From Ottelia alismoides (Eukaryota > Streptophyta > Magnoliopsida > Alismatales > Hydrocharitaceae), in assembly GCA_037367405.1 (NCBI GenBank), contig JAZKJV010005758.1:248001-312000 (forward strand): a stretch of DNA of 64,000 nt, read 5' to 3'. Within the stretch, counting starts at the first letter, position 1; each line of letters begins with the position of its first letter. Shown here one piece after another: positions 41,957 through 53,108 of the stretch. The notes under the pieces were generated by a model, which worked only from the letters and a program-made list of their open reading frames with translations, was not told where the DNA came from and made no database searches. Made by a program: the position numbers and the translations under genes.

Positions 41957-44900
41957 ATGAAGATACTGTCTTGGAATACTCGCGGTCTAGGTGACCCTAG
42001 CCGTCGCAGGGCCCTGGGATCACGTTTGCTCGATTGGGATTGTGATATAGCCCTACTACAGGAATCAAAGCTTGGCGGACTTGACGACGTGCTCTGGAGA
42101 TCTTTTGGGGCGGGACCGATGGATGCCTTCTGCTCGTTAGACGCAATTGGCTCATCTGGTGGCGCTATTGTCGCTTGGAGATCTTCCAGCTTCTCTTTAC
42201 GCAGCTCTCGAATTGGACGTCATTCTATCTCTGTTGTTCTTATGCACTTAGCCACTAACGTAACCATGGCTTTATCTTGTATTTATGCTCCATCATGCCA
42301 CAATGCACGTCGGAATCTATGGGAGGACTTGCTTGCTGATGCCGCGGCATTCGGGGATATTCCATGGATCTTGGGAGGGGACTTCAATGTTACATTATTC
42401 TCATCCGACCGTCCACGCGGTAGGGGGGGAAGGGATCCAGGCTCTGATGATTTCCTGGAATTCATAAACCATTTGGCTCTGGAGGATTTGACCCCCGCGG
42501 ATATAAAATACACTTGGCGCAATAATTCATCTAGGTCGCGTCTCGATCGATTCTTGGCTAACTCGCATTGGATGACGATGTACCCCCTGTGCTCGGTCTC
42601 CTCTCGCCCTAGAGCTTTTTCGGACCACAGCCCCATCTTGTGGGATTCGGGAAATTCGTCTCGGCCTCGTGGTATTTTCCGATACGAGAAGAGCTGGCTT
42701 CGGGAGCCCAACTTCAAGGAGATGGTGAGGCTACATTGGACTCAGGCATCATTTACGGGCAACGCGGCTCATCGATTCGCTCTTAAGCTATCTTCTTTGC
42801 GTCGTGCTCTTGCATCCTTCAAAGTCCTTACTCGTCAGGCTCGGAAATCCGTATGCAACGAGGCGGAGGCGACCATTTCTAGATTGGACCTTCTGGAGAA
42901 TGACAGGGACCTCTCCCCGGAAGAAGTTGCCGAGCGAGCTTCGGCTACTCTCATCGTCGCGGAGGAGGACAGGAAAAGAACCACTGAATGGAGACAACGC
43001 TCGCGCATCCGTTGGATCAAGGAAGGGGATGCTAATACTGCTTATTTCCACCGGGTCGCGAGTGCACGTAAACGCGCAAATACTATAACGTCTATTCAAA
43101 TTGGGGCCGCTACTTATCAATCGGACCGCGACATGGGCTCGGCTATGGTAGATTTTTTCAGGAATTTCTTCGATCGTACCCCCTCATCAACTTGGGAGTG
43201 GACGGCTCCGGATGTCCCCTCGCTTTCCTCACCGGATGCAGCTGCTCTCTCTCGGCCGTTAACCATGGACGAGCTCAAATCCGCAACATGGGATCTTAAT
43301 GCTGACGCCTCTCCTGGGCCGGATGGGTTCCCCATTGCATTCTATAAGGACTTCTGGGACGTTATCGCCAACGATGTTTTGGAGGTGGCAAGCGAATTTT
43401 GCGAGGGAAACCATGGCTTCAACAGAATAAATAGGGCCTGCATGGTTCTCATACCAAAATCCCAAGGTGCGAGGCGGATTGAGGACTTCCGCCCTATTGC
43501 AATCTCAAATGGCATTTACTTGATCATTGCGAAGGCATTGGCTCGTCGATTGGCGCCTCTCCTTGGCTACCTTATCTCCCCTTGTCAAGCTGCCTTTGTT
43601 CAAGGAAGGCAAATCTCGGATTGTCATGTTCTGGCCTCGGCAATCATCGACGGTTGGCACAAGAATAGATCTAAGGGGATATTATGGAAAATCGACTTTG
43701 CCAAGGCTTACGATTCTTTGGACTGGAGATTCCTCTGGTCAGTTCTCAAATCTAGGGGGTTCCCACCGCTGTGGATCACCTGGATCCGCCGATGTGTGAC
43801 CACGGTTTCTTTTTCATTATCTATCAACGGTCGGCCTTATGGGGGACTCTTCCAGCCTAGAAGGGGGGTCCGTCAGGGGTGCCCCCTTGCCCCTCTTCTC
43901 TTTGTATTGGCGGCAGACGTATTGCCTCGAATGATTCATCGCGTTGCTGCCGCTGGTCTTACTGCAGGATGCTCGATGGGAGACCTCCATATCCCGCTCC
44001 TCCAATATGCGGACGACACTTTATGTTTTATTGAGGGGGAAAGGGCTCAATGTGCAGGCATGGCCACTACGGTCCAACTATTTTGTGATATGTCGGGGCT
44101 CCGCATCAACGAAAACAAATCCAGCTTCGTGCCCTTTGCTCTCTCGCCCTTGGACATCGGGGCTTGCTCCTCCATTCTGGGGGCTGCTCCTGGGACTCTT
44201 CCGCTGGCCTACCTGGGGCTTCCTCTATCGGTGGGAAGGACTCGGCTGCGCGATTACCAAAGGGTGGTGGAGAAGGTTGAGTCTCGTCTGGCGGGTTGGA
44301 GGTCCTCGCTGCTTTCTCGCGGGGGTCGATTGGTGCTGCTTAAATATGTTCTTGCGGCTATACCCATTTATTATCTATCGACGCGGGGCCTGCCAAAGGG
44401 GATTAGGTCTCGCCTGGAGAAATATATGAGAGCTTTCCTTTGGGGTAGAAATGACTCTACTCGAAGAGGGATCCACCTAGTTGCTTGGGAGGATATTTCT
44501 CGTCCGAAATGCGTCGGGGGCCTGGGCGTCCGGCGGATGGAGGTCATTCGTGATGCTTCCCTTATCAAATGGGCGTTGAGACTTGTTAGCAACAAAGAGG
44601 ATTTCTTTCTGCGATGCTTTCGCAAAGCGGCGGGAAACGCTCTTCTTTCCGTCTTTGACGGTCGCCCTATGGATCATGCATCGCGCTTTTGGCGTGAGGT
44701 CTTTGGGATCTTCAACCGCAACCGATCACTATTTCGACCGTGCCTCGGAGATGGGTCTTCATTTCGCTTCTGGACTTCGGACTGGTCTGGTAAGGGGGTT
44801 CTCAGGAACCTTTTCCCGAGACTTTTTGCGCTGGCAAGGGACAAATTCGCTTCGGTGGGCTCATGCTGGATCAACGGTTCGTGGTGCCCGATACTGGTCG

Positions 44901-45499
44901 ACTCTCTTTCAGATCAACGGATTTCGGAATTCAGCTCTCTCATGTCTCTGCTTGTTGATGCCCCAACGCCATCGGGTGGTCCTGATCACTTCATTTGGGG
45001 TGCGGGGTCCTTCTCAGCAAGGAAGGCATATTTAGCTCTTCTCCCCTCCGACGTTCGTTCGGAGGCCTCTCTTATCAACCATTGCAACTTCATCTGGGGT
45101 CTCGGGCTTCCGGAAAGGATTGGTATATTTTTGTGGATCCTTAGGCGGGGTCGTTTACTTACTCGCGACCGTTTGACATCTCTATTCCCTCATACCTCCG
45201 GTCTTTGTGGCCTGTGCGACTCGGTGGTGGAGTCGACAGACCACCTCTTTCTTCATTGCGAAAGTGTTCGGTCCATATGGGATGACATTGCCTGGGTTAA
45301 TCTCTCGTCCATGGAAGCTTTTTGGGCTAGCCTTGCGGCGGCTGCGTCTCGTCCGAGATCGGTGATACTAATCCCCTTCGCGCGTTTATGGAGCATCTGG
45401 CTGGGAAGAAACAAAGCTATCTTCGCGGGTCAGCGATTCTACATCGAAAATATCATCATCGACGCAAATCGCTTTTGTATGGACTGGTCCTCTGTGTAA
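41957..45499 (+). CDS. LINE ORF2: endonuclease, reverse transcriptase, zinc finger
   Basis: 1180 residues, no internal stop. Endonuclease (1-230): MKILSWNTRGLG, catalytic Glu36 in LLQESKLGG, GGDFN at 140-144, LDRFL at 196-200, SDHSPI at 222-227. RT: DASPGPDGFPIAFYKDFW, LIPKSQGARRIEDFRPIAIS, AFVQGRQISD, KGILWKIDFAKAYDSLDW, RRGVRQGCPLAPLLF and the active site YADD at 684-687. A C-terminal zf-RVT type region (CNFIWGLGLPERIGIFLWIL, CGLCDSVVESTDHLFLHC) ends the protein; no RNase H domain is visible. The protein nicks DNA and copies LINE RNA at the nick. All catalytic residues checked are present, so it may be active if expressed. Confidence 0.95.
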   Translation: MKILSWNTRGLGDPSRRRALGSRLLDWDCDIALLQESKLGGLDDVLWRSFGAGPMDAFCSLDAIGSSGGAIVAWRSSSFSLRSSRIGRHSISVVLMHLATNVTMALSCIYAPSCHNARRNLWEDLLADAAAFGDIPWILGGDFNVTLFSSDRPRGRGGRDPGSDDFLEFINHLALEDLTPADIKYTWRNNSSRSRLDRFLANSHWMTMYPLCSVSSRPRAFSDHSPILWDSGNSSRPRGIFRYEKSWLREPNFKEMVRLHWTQASFTGNAAHRFALKLSSLRRALASFKVLTRQARKSVCNEAEATISRLDLLENDRDLSPEEVAERASATLIVAEEDRKRTTEWRQRSRIRWIKEGDANTAYFHRVASARKRANTITSIQIGAATYQSDRDMGSAMVDFFRNFFDRTPSSTWEWTAPDVPSLSSPDAAALSRPLTMDELKSATWDLNADASPGPDGFPIAFYKDFWDVIANDVLEVASEFCEGNHGFNRINRACMVLIPKSQGARRIEDFRPIAISNGIYLIIAKALARRLAPLLGYLISPCQAAFVQGRQISDCHVLASAIIDGWHKNRSKGILWKIDFAKAYDSLDWRFLWSVLKSRGFPPLWITWIRRCVTTVSFSLSINGRPYGGLFQPRRGVRQGCPLAPLLFVLAADVLPRMIHRVAAAGLTAGCSMGDLHIPLLQYADDTLCFIEGERAQCAGMATTVQLFCDMSGLRINENKSSFVPFALSPLDIGACSSILGAAPGTLPLAYLGLPLSVGRTRLRDYQRVVEKVESRLAGWRSSLLSRGGRLVLLKYVLAAIPIYYLSTRGLPKGIRSRLEKYMRAFLWGRNDSTRRGIHLVAWEDISRPKCVGGLGVRRMEVIRDASLIKWALRLVSNKEDFFLRCFRKAAGNALLSVFDGRPMDHASRFWREVFGIFNRNRSLFRPCLGDGSSFRFWTSDWSGKGVLRNLFPRLFALARDKFASVGSCWINGSWCPILVDSLSDQRISEFSSLMSLLVDAPTPSGGPDHFIWGAGSFSARKAYLALLPSDVRSEASLINHCNFIWGLGLPERIGIFLWILRRGRLLTRDRLTSLFPHTSGLCGLCDSVVESTDHLFLHCESVRSIWDDIAWVNLSSMEAFWASLAAAASRPRSVILIPFARLWSIWLGRNKAIFAGQRFYIENIIIDANRFCMDWSSV

Positions 45500-45605
45500 C
45501 TGTTTGTAGTTATGGGCCTCTGATATCACTATTGATATCTGCTCGCCTATACCCTCTCCCCTTTTTCCCGCTGTAAGTATTCTTTTACATAAACCTTAAT
45601 AATAT

Positions 45606-45632
45606 GGGGCGAACACCTACGGGTGTCTCCCC
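45606..45632 (+). promoter_or_regulatory. 3'-end stem-loop of the LINE
   Basis: GGGG-CGA-ACACC can pair with GGTGT-CT-CCCC around a TACG loop, 14 bp before the A-rich tail. Conserved 3' hairpins near the tail are known in plant L1-type LINEs, where RT recognises them. Confidence 0.65.
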
Positions 45633-45662
45633 CTTTTTGGAGCGTCAAAAAAAAAGAAAAGA

Positions 45663-47429
45663 TTCAAATAAATTATTTTGTGCGGAAATTAAGATCCGAA
45701 CGATAGGATAGTAATAAATATACTCCGGTCAATTAAATTGCTTGTTGTTTGATCGGTAATATCAAGACAATGATCAGTAATTTACATCCAAATAGTTACA
45801 CTGTACAAAAATTTAGTAATATGTATACAATGGTCAAGTAAATGTGCGTTGTGAGATCAGTAATAGCATAATAAATGATTAGTAATACCATTGTGTATGT
45901 AATGCACATTGCATTCATTTCTGTAATATTTTTCCTTTTTCATCAACGAAGCCTTCCATTTATTTCACTAATTTGTTTTCCTTATGTGTATGTATCTAAT
46001 AACTTCTTTTTCAAAGTACTATTTCCATATTAATCGTATAAAAGACGAATATGTTAATGATTATATGTTACTTTCTTACTTAAGCCAATGTCCGTGACTT
46101 ACTAACGATTTTTTTATTATTACTGATCTCATAGCAGCCATTAGTTGAGAATTGTATATATATATTACTGAACATGTGATATAAGACATAGATATATACA
46201 TTACTGAACACACAACAAAAATTTACTTGAGAAGTGCATATATATTACTTGAGTATTGTCTTAAAATTACTGAATTATGTTCAAAGTAATAATACATATG
46301 GAATTACTGACCATTTGTTATGGTTATACTAACTTCACAACAAGCACTTACTTGACCAATGTATATATATTAGTGAATTTTGTACCATATAATAAAATTA
46401 ATGTAAATTACAAACCGTTGTTTGGATATTACTGATCTCGCAACAACCATTTACTTAACTATTGTATATATATTACTGACCTGAGTATTTGGATCTCGTT
46501 TTTATGCAAGAAATCATTGATTTGAATGTTTTCTTTTCCAAAACGATCTTCCTTTTTTTAAGGATACGATATAATTGGAATAATACTTATTGTGAAATCA
46601 TCTTGCATATTAATATCCTTCCAAAAATGACATCATTCGAAATAGGTAGCCACTCATTTGGTAATACACGTGTATGGTCAAAAATTGGTGCTCACCAAAC
46701 GCTAATGGACACCGTGCCCATTGGATAAAATCCATTTATTTACTTTTATTTTTCTTGTTGCTGCCTTCAAGCTTCAAATGCTGCTACTGTAGTTTATCAT
46801 AAATGTTAATTTTAGTTATTCAAGGTTCAAATATTACTTTTGTTGTTTTCTGTAAATGTTAAATTAGTTTTTTTTGTCTTTCAGATGGTTTATAGTAATA
46901 TGTTCTCTCATTTATTTAATTTCATTCTTCTATTGACGCCTTTAAGCTTCTAAATGATGCAAATATTATTATTTTTGTTCTGGAAGATGCTAATTTTTTA
47001 TTTGAAATTAGTTCATCATTATTTTGGAATTGGTTTGTAGAGATTTTTTTTTTTGAAAGCAACCCATAATCAATAAATGAAAGTTAAAAAAAAGCAAAAA
47101 TGCAAGATATATAAAACCTAACCTAGGGTTGTGCAGTTGGTGCAAATATCTTACTTTCCAGATATATGGGTTCATCTAGTATAGCTTGGAAAAATTTTCT
47201 TATAAGTATTTATGGCATACATCACATTAGCCACAAAGAGCTGTCACATCAACATTTTTGGCATTAATATAAAGTTGTGAATCTTAGAATAGTTATTCTA
47301 AGATCGTTAGTTGCGAATCTTAGAATAATCTCTTATGTATTGTATCTCTTACTAGTGTGAAATTATTTTTGAATGTGTTTTTAGAAAAAAACTTAATATT
47401 AATATACGCTTTTCTAATGTATTTTGCTT
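45663..47429. repeat. AT-rich region with foldback-like inverted, internally tandem repeats
   Basis: Between about 45735 and 46490 a degenerate 75-100 bp unit (ATTACTGATCTC, CAACAACCATTTACTTGAC, ATTGTATATATATTACT) recurs. Copies near 45740-45880 are in inverted orientation to those near 46130-46490; for instance CAAGTAAATGTGCGTTGTGAGATCAGTAAT pairs, in parts, with the right-hand copies. Such structure fits a foldback-type or MITE-like element, with no TSD or coding region identified. From 46490 to 47429 I see only AT-rich sequence. Confidence 0.45.
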
Positions 47430-47547
47430 TAATTTTATTTTTTTTCGAAAAATTGAGGCTTACGCCTCGACCGCCTCGAGGCTTACGCCTCGTCTCAATT
47501 TCAGAAAAACGCCTCAGACCGTCTCACATTTTTTTAAACCTTGACAT
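47430..47547. repeat. Right end of a GAGGC-rich hAT-like element
   Basis: GAGGCTTACGCCTCG occurs twice as a self-complementary block (47457-47493), followed by GCCTCAGACCGTCTCACA and the terminus TTTTTTTAAACCTTG. The end resembles the CAAGG..AAA hAT terminus of the MITE at 1610, but the left end was not found. Confidence 0.4.
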
Positions 47548-47556
47548 CGATAACCC

Positions 47557-49400
47557 GTTTCAATGCATTGATGGTGAAGCACATCATGCAGATGGTGGAG
47601 GCAACTGGGAAGTACGATCCTAGACTAAAGACTCCAGCAATTTATGAGCTCAATGGTCCATTTCTTAAGAAGGCAATGAAGAAAAAGGTATGATGACTTG
47701 CAATGCCATCGAGATACGTGGAAGTCCGACATGATGCTTTTTGATGACTGATGCATGCACATATATGCGAGGAAGGAACATAATCAACATTTGCGTCAGA
47801 TGGAGTGTGAATGAAGTGAGAGTGGAAATGTGATTCAGATTGTGGTGGATAATGCATCTATCAATGTAGCACCAGGAAGATTGCTGCTCACAATTTCCAC
47901 AGATATGGAGGACTTTGTGTGCCGCACGTTCCATTGATCTTGCTTTGAAGGAGATAAGCAAAGAGACCGGAGTGCAATCACAAATGCGAAGAGGCTCACG
48001 GTGTTCATTTACTCTCATACCAAAACTCTTAGCTTGATGCGTAAATTCACCAACAAGAGGGATATTGTAAGGCCTGGACAAACAAGATTTCCAAACACTT
48101 TCCTCGCTTTTAAGAGCCTTAATGAGAAAAAAGACAAACTGAGGTTGATGTTTTCCTCAGAAGAGTGGAACTGCAAATAGTATAAGACCAAGAAGGAAGA
48201 AGCTGCGAGTTCCATAATCTTCAACCCTACATTCTAGAATCACACCACACATGATATCCTAGTCTTCACACCCTTTGGTTCATTTATTTTGTATGGGTTG
48301 ATGCAGATCGATGCCATCCATGAGCTTTGTCTACGGAGGGCTTGTAGAGGCGAAGCGGGAGATAAATTGCATCTTTCCATGGTGTGGAGTCGTCTTACAA
48401 ATTTTTTGTGGACGTTACCTCCAAGACCAAAGGTTCGATACTCCATTGCATCTGGAAACTTATTATTTAAACATATTCTTCTCTGCACATAGTCTCGTGG
48501 TGATCTGGTTATTATGGTGATGAAAGGTTTTAAGGACTGCATCGAAAGATTTTATCCAGATTTGTATATACATGATGCAATCACCGTGGACGAGCTTTTC
48601 ATCATGCAGACTTGGTCGTGGAGATTTTGGCAAACCATAGCTGTGAGACTAGGATGACAAATGATGCCAATTACGATCTAGGTATATCAGTCATTGTTTT
48701 CAATTAATGTCAATCGAATCATCTTTTTATTTTATAAACTTAACCAATTCTCTATTTTAATAGTTAAATTGGTGGTATAATCATGAAGACGATACACCGC
48801 ATTTGAAAGACATGGCCATCAAGATCTTGAGTTTGACGTCTTTATCCTCTGGATGTGAGCATAATTGGAGTACATTTGACTCAGTAATGACTCCATTGAC
48901 CCACCTAGTTGGATTATTAATAGTAAAAATTAAAATAGTAATTGATAGAAAATTTGCAATTTTACTTGGATTTTGGCCTTCAGGTCCATACCAAGAAGAG
49001 AAACAGATTGGAAGTGAAGAGGCTGAACGATCTTGTGTACATGCATTTCAATTCCGCATGTAGGAACGACGAGTTGAAAAGAAAGAGATCATCTTTCGTC
49101 TCGTGATTATGTACACTTGGGTGAAATGGACTGGAGATTTTCAATGCTTAGGACGAGGAGGTTTTTTCCCCGATTCTGGATTGACTTGGGGTACTGTAGC
49201 ACATGCTAGTGGTGCCGAAGAGAATTTTGAAGCGAGAAGGATTCAATGAAGTGAACATGGCATGGGAGCTTCATCTTCGACCTCAAATGTTGTGTTGATG
49301 AATGAGGAGTTATATCTTGAAGACATAGAAGGAAGATGTAGAAGAAGAGCTTGAGTTGGATGATGACATTGATGAGGATGGATAACTTGTATCACTTGCT
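47557..49400 (+). pseudogene. hAT transposase relic (DUF659-like core and hAT dimerisation domain)
   Basis: Plus-strand frames spell the transposase in pieces: QMVEATGKYDPRLKTPAIYEL (47592-47655), YVEVRHDAF, IQIVVDNASINVAPGRLL (about 47834-47890), KRLTVFIYSHTKTLSLMRKF (47990-48050), KRDIVRPGQTRFPNTFLAF, MFSSEEWNCK, and finally the hAT C-terminal motif HLKDMAIKILSLTSLSSGCEHNWSTF (in parts, 48802-48870). The Cys-Glu-x-Asn/Arg-x-Trp-Ser signature survives (CEHNWS). An intron-like AT-rich gap (about 48905-48980) lies in the tail, which ends in acidic DDIDEDG. Many stops: dead copy. The N-terminal BED finger is missing. Confidence 0.8.
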
Positions 49401-49639
49401 CCTCGAATTATTTTTGTTTTAACATGTATTTATTCTTGAACATTAGCTTGTGCTGTGTAGTAAATATTTTTCTCTTAACTTTGCTCCATTTTCCTTCTTT
49501 TGCTATGATTGCTTCTTTTTTAAGCTCTTATAAATATGAACATTTTTAAAACTATGTATATATGAGAGTATGTGTATTAAAAAATTGATATATATATATA
49601 TTTAAAATAATAAAAAAAAATCAAAATCGACTAATGTCC

Positions 49640-49729
49640 GACTAAATTTGATTACTCTCCCGACTGCTGAGTAATCCTTAGTCTGTGACCTTGCTGAACG
49701 AGTACCGCCTATCGACTTCTACATCATTG
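49640..49729 (-). repeat. Right terminal region of the hAT element
   Basis: On the minus strand this reads GATGTAGAAGTCGATAGGCGG, then TACTCGTTCAGCAAGGTCACAGACTAAGGATTA (in parts), matching the left end of the MITE at 1610-1690. It ends CTACATCATTG at 49729. The 8 bases beyond (GTCTGGGA) could be a target duplication, but its left partner was not found. Confidence 0.65.
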
Positions 49730-50124
49730 GTCTGGGATGATGTTGTTCTTCCACCTTCTAACATATATTTCCGCATGTTCTCCATGCTCTAATGCCTTCT
49801 CCAACATCCAACACGTCTCAGGGAAATTATAAAAATTTGGTTTCAGCTGATGGCATTGGTGGTGTGAATGGTGAAACTGAACACTTACATGATGAGCAGG
49901 AAGATATACAAGAAGAGTAGAGACCACCATAGGAGGATGATCTGGGATGGCCTACTACCTTGTGTAAATGCAAATGTAGTTGTGCGAGATACCCCCTCGC
50001 TAGACATGTGTCTCTGCCATGACTTTCAACGAATTTCAAGAAGTTTATTATGGGATTATCTACCATTGAAATCCCACGCACATAGCAGGAGGCTTTCAAG
50101 GAGAACAAACGACCACTTGTCATG
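49730..50124 (+). pseudogene. Copia integrase-RT linker fragment
   Basis: Resembles the region of copia element 1 near 12860-13060: GGAGGATGATCTGGGATGG, then SLDMCLCHDFQRISRSLLWDYLPLKSHAH, where the element 1 reading is YQKFILGLSAIEIP in another frame. It stops at 50124 where the LTR terminus begins; the five bases TCATG there may be half a target duplication. No LTR of its own in view. Confidence 0.55.
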
Positions 50125-53108
50125 TGTTAACCCCCGAGGATCCGGGTACCCGTTTACGACTCAATTCGCAATATTCCATTTATGACATCGCATTAAAAGC
50201 ATAATTTTATGGGGAAATTTTTCGCGCGCCTAATTTTCCACATGACATTCACATCCACAAGTTAATAGAGACAAATGGCACCAAAATCTTATTTCATTAA
50301 TTTCCATATGATTTTACAACATATACAATGTCTGTCAGTACATACAACATCCCAAAAATTTGACTGAAGAGAAGAAGCATTTTACAATATCAATTGAACT
50401 AAAAACTGTAACAAAACCACATACCGTCTGGTATATGCCTTGTCTCCTGGAAACATTAACAACTACTGAACAGAAGACTCCTTTCCTGCCATGCGTGCAA
50501 GGAAGAAGAGGAGTCACAATTGTGAATACAAATCCGTAGTTTAAAAGTAAATGACAAGTAATTTATTTTGTGCAAAAGAGAGCAAGTAGAAAGGTGGAAC
50601 AAGTATAATTTACATCTACTTGCGTAAGTAAAAAGGTTTTCAACTGTTTGGCATGTAGCTAATCGGTTCACCCCTTTTTCTCATTCTTCACATATATATT
50701 TATATAAAGTTTAGATGACAAACTCTAACATATAATGATTTCCTTCGTTTTAAGATCATGATTCTAGATCTTGTAGATCATGTTGTGGAACTTGATGGCA
50801 CGCGTAATTGCTAATTTCTTGTCATTGCGATTATGTCATGGTTTTTGATAATGGATTGATATGATGATGGTGGATTTGATCCTTAATTCTATTTACTTCT
50901 TTTAAGTTAGCGGATAGTCCGTGGTCTTGGTCTGTGTGTAACCTCACACTATGACTCTAAGGTATTTAAAAGTACCTTAGGGTTGGGGTGCCTCCGTAGG
51001 CATGCGGTGTTGTATAATGCATCCTAACTAAGTTCCCAACACGTCTACTAACTTATAGGGATTTCGAATCAGATTAAAATCACCTCCAATCAACTTAATC
51101 TTAATTATAATTTCCTCCAAACCTTAACTGTAACTCTCTCTGATGTAACTCTCGATGATGTATATATAGATGTAGATATGGATGATCTGGATGTAAAATC
51201 GCCACATCTGTTGGCGAAAGAAAAACTCAAGCGGTGAGGAAGCCTACAAATGTCTCTTCCGTCTCGGCCTCTAGTTGGAAGGACGGTCCAATAGAGGGAT
51301 AGGTCTACTCCCCAACTACGCCACTGAGACGGGTGAGAGAGACTTCCCGGAAAAGTCACTCTAGAAAAACTGCCCGACCGGTAACGGGCAACCGAGCTCG
51401 TACGTAAAACTGAAAACCAAGGATCCCCCGCCTGGGTATCCTAAAACAGGGTCAGCGGAATGGTCTAAAGTCGGGATCCCAACGAGGCGTAAAAACACTG
51501 CGAGCTCGCGTAAAAACCGAAAGAGGACTGGGATCCTAGACCCACGCATTAAGCGGCCACTGCCCGAACTGGGCTTCCTATCTCCCGCCCAGCTGAGGGT
51601 CACCGCGTTCTCGCACGGTCAGGTGTTAGAGTCACCATGACGTGCATGATTAATTATTAGGCCTTATTGATTCACCAGGCTTTTCTTGATCTCATTCTTC
51701 CTCAATTTCCAATGTAGTTAACTTCCGAATTCAAGGTCCCTAGTCAATGACTTTATTAATAGTAGTCAACATTAGTATAGTATATCTAAAGGATAATTTA
51801 ATGAAGATGATCTTTCCTTGTGATTGCATGTTATTATTTAATACATAATGTTAGAGGCTAATCAGGCCTCCCGTGTTAACATTTATAATAGAAACTAATT
51901 TGCTATCTGGATTTAGAAAGTACACTGCCTGAGATAGATCCATATACAAATCCTACAGTAAGACTACACGTAACTTGACAAGGATGTAAGTAATTTATGT
52001 AATATTGTTATAATTCAATAGATTGATTGCTTATATATATATATTCTTTCTTATATAAAGATAGAGAAGGTAACAGAACATTTATCTCTGGTGTTCTTTA
52101 TGCATGAAATGAGCATAATCTCAATAACAGAGAAAAAATTTCTTGATCCATGATATCCCAAAAATTTCATATTCAATACCTTTATCCAGGAGTTCATATT
52201 TGTTATTATGGTAAATTTTGAAAAACTTTTCTTTTATCCCCTCACATAATTTGAGTGCTAGCAATACTGTTTGTTGCAAGGTAGTTTTGAATTTCTAGTT
52301 AAGAGTTTATATAAAGTTAGACTTACTCAAGTTTTCATATGATCTAACTAGCCAAGTATGGATGCTAGAAAGAGTCATAGAACAAAGTACTCGATTCAAA
52401 TTTTCTATGAAAACCCTATGCGGCTATTTTCTCGCTGTGGTGATGATCAATTTAACTAAACAAATCTGATATGATACTAAAATCACTATTATAACCTCAT
52501 TATACTCAGCCCAAATGATAATTGCCAGTAATATATTTAATTAATAATAATAAGAAGAACCAGTTACTTTTTAAGTAAGAATCTAGTATTATCATTTTAC
52601 ACAGTCTGCATGAGTTATTCCATAACTCTTACGTACAGTATAATTAAAAGATAAAATAAATCCAAATGCCAGAACCTGATATATTTATTATTTTTCTTTA
52701 TATTTATATATATAAGGTTGGTTATTAGTGTACATGAGCAAGCTTAAGCAAGCTGATGTTTCTTCATGTTGCAATTTCTAAACTATGGTAAGTATGATAG
52801 TGCCCTTTTAAACATTTCTTCATTAATTATGTTAACAATTCAAACTGTTGGAATGGTAATTTGAACCAATTCCAGCAACTCCAACATAACTCCAACATAT
52901 TTCTGACTAAATTATAAAGTCAGAAATTAGAGAAATACAATTGTCAAACAACATTTTCAAAAAATTATTTTGATAATACAAATCACAGGAGGATATAGTA
53001 ACAACTTTAACTAAACTAAATGCGATTGATGATTCGGGAGAATCTCTGTCCATGGATTAAATCCTGACTCAAGTGTCAAGTGTAGAATCGAAAAGAAAAA
53101 AATGTATG
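50125..53108 (-). repeat. Chromovirus LTR (third copy), partly interrupted by element B
   Basis: Plus-strand start TGTTAACCCCCGAGGATCCG is the inverted LTR terminus (minus end ...GGGGGTTAACA). It follows the 3' LTR of element B for about 1.5 kb (CCTTTCCTGCCATGCGTGC, CTACTTGCGTAAGTAAAA, GC-rich core 51207-51648), then only loosely. It breaks off at 53108 where element B begins, so B most likely inserted into this older LTR; the remainder would lie past the window end. Identity to B is clearly lower than that between B's own LTRs. Confidence 0.75.

Larger units (their letters stand above)
39893..45662 (+). mobile_element. Near-intact L1-type LINE
   Basis: The element has both ORF1 and ORF2, a short 3' untranslated region with a stem-loop (45606-45632), and an A-rich tail (45647-45660). 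The candidate target duplications are A-rich (39879-39892 and 45649-45662, 13 of 14 matching), so they are weak evidence. If they are right, only about a dozen bases precede ORF1 and the 5' end may be slightly truncated. Its coding GC content is clearly higher than its surroundings. It inserted into the spacer left of the foldback region. Confidence 0.85.
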
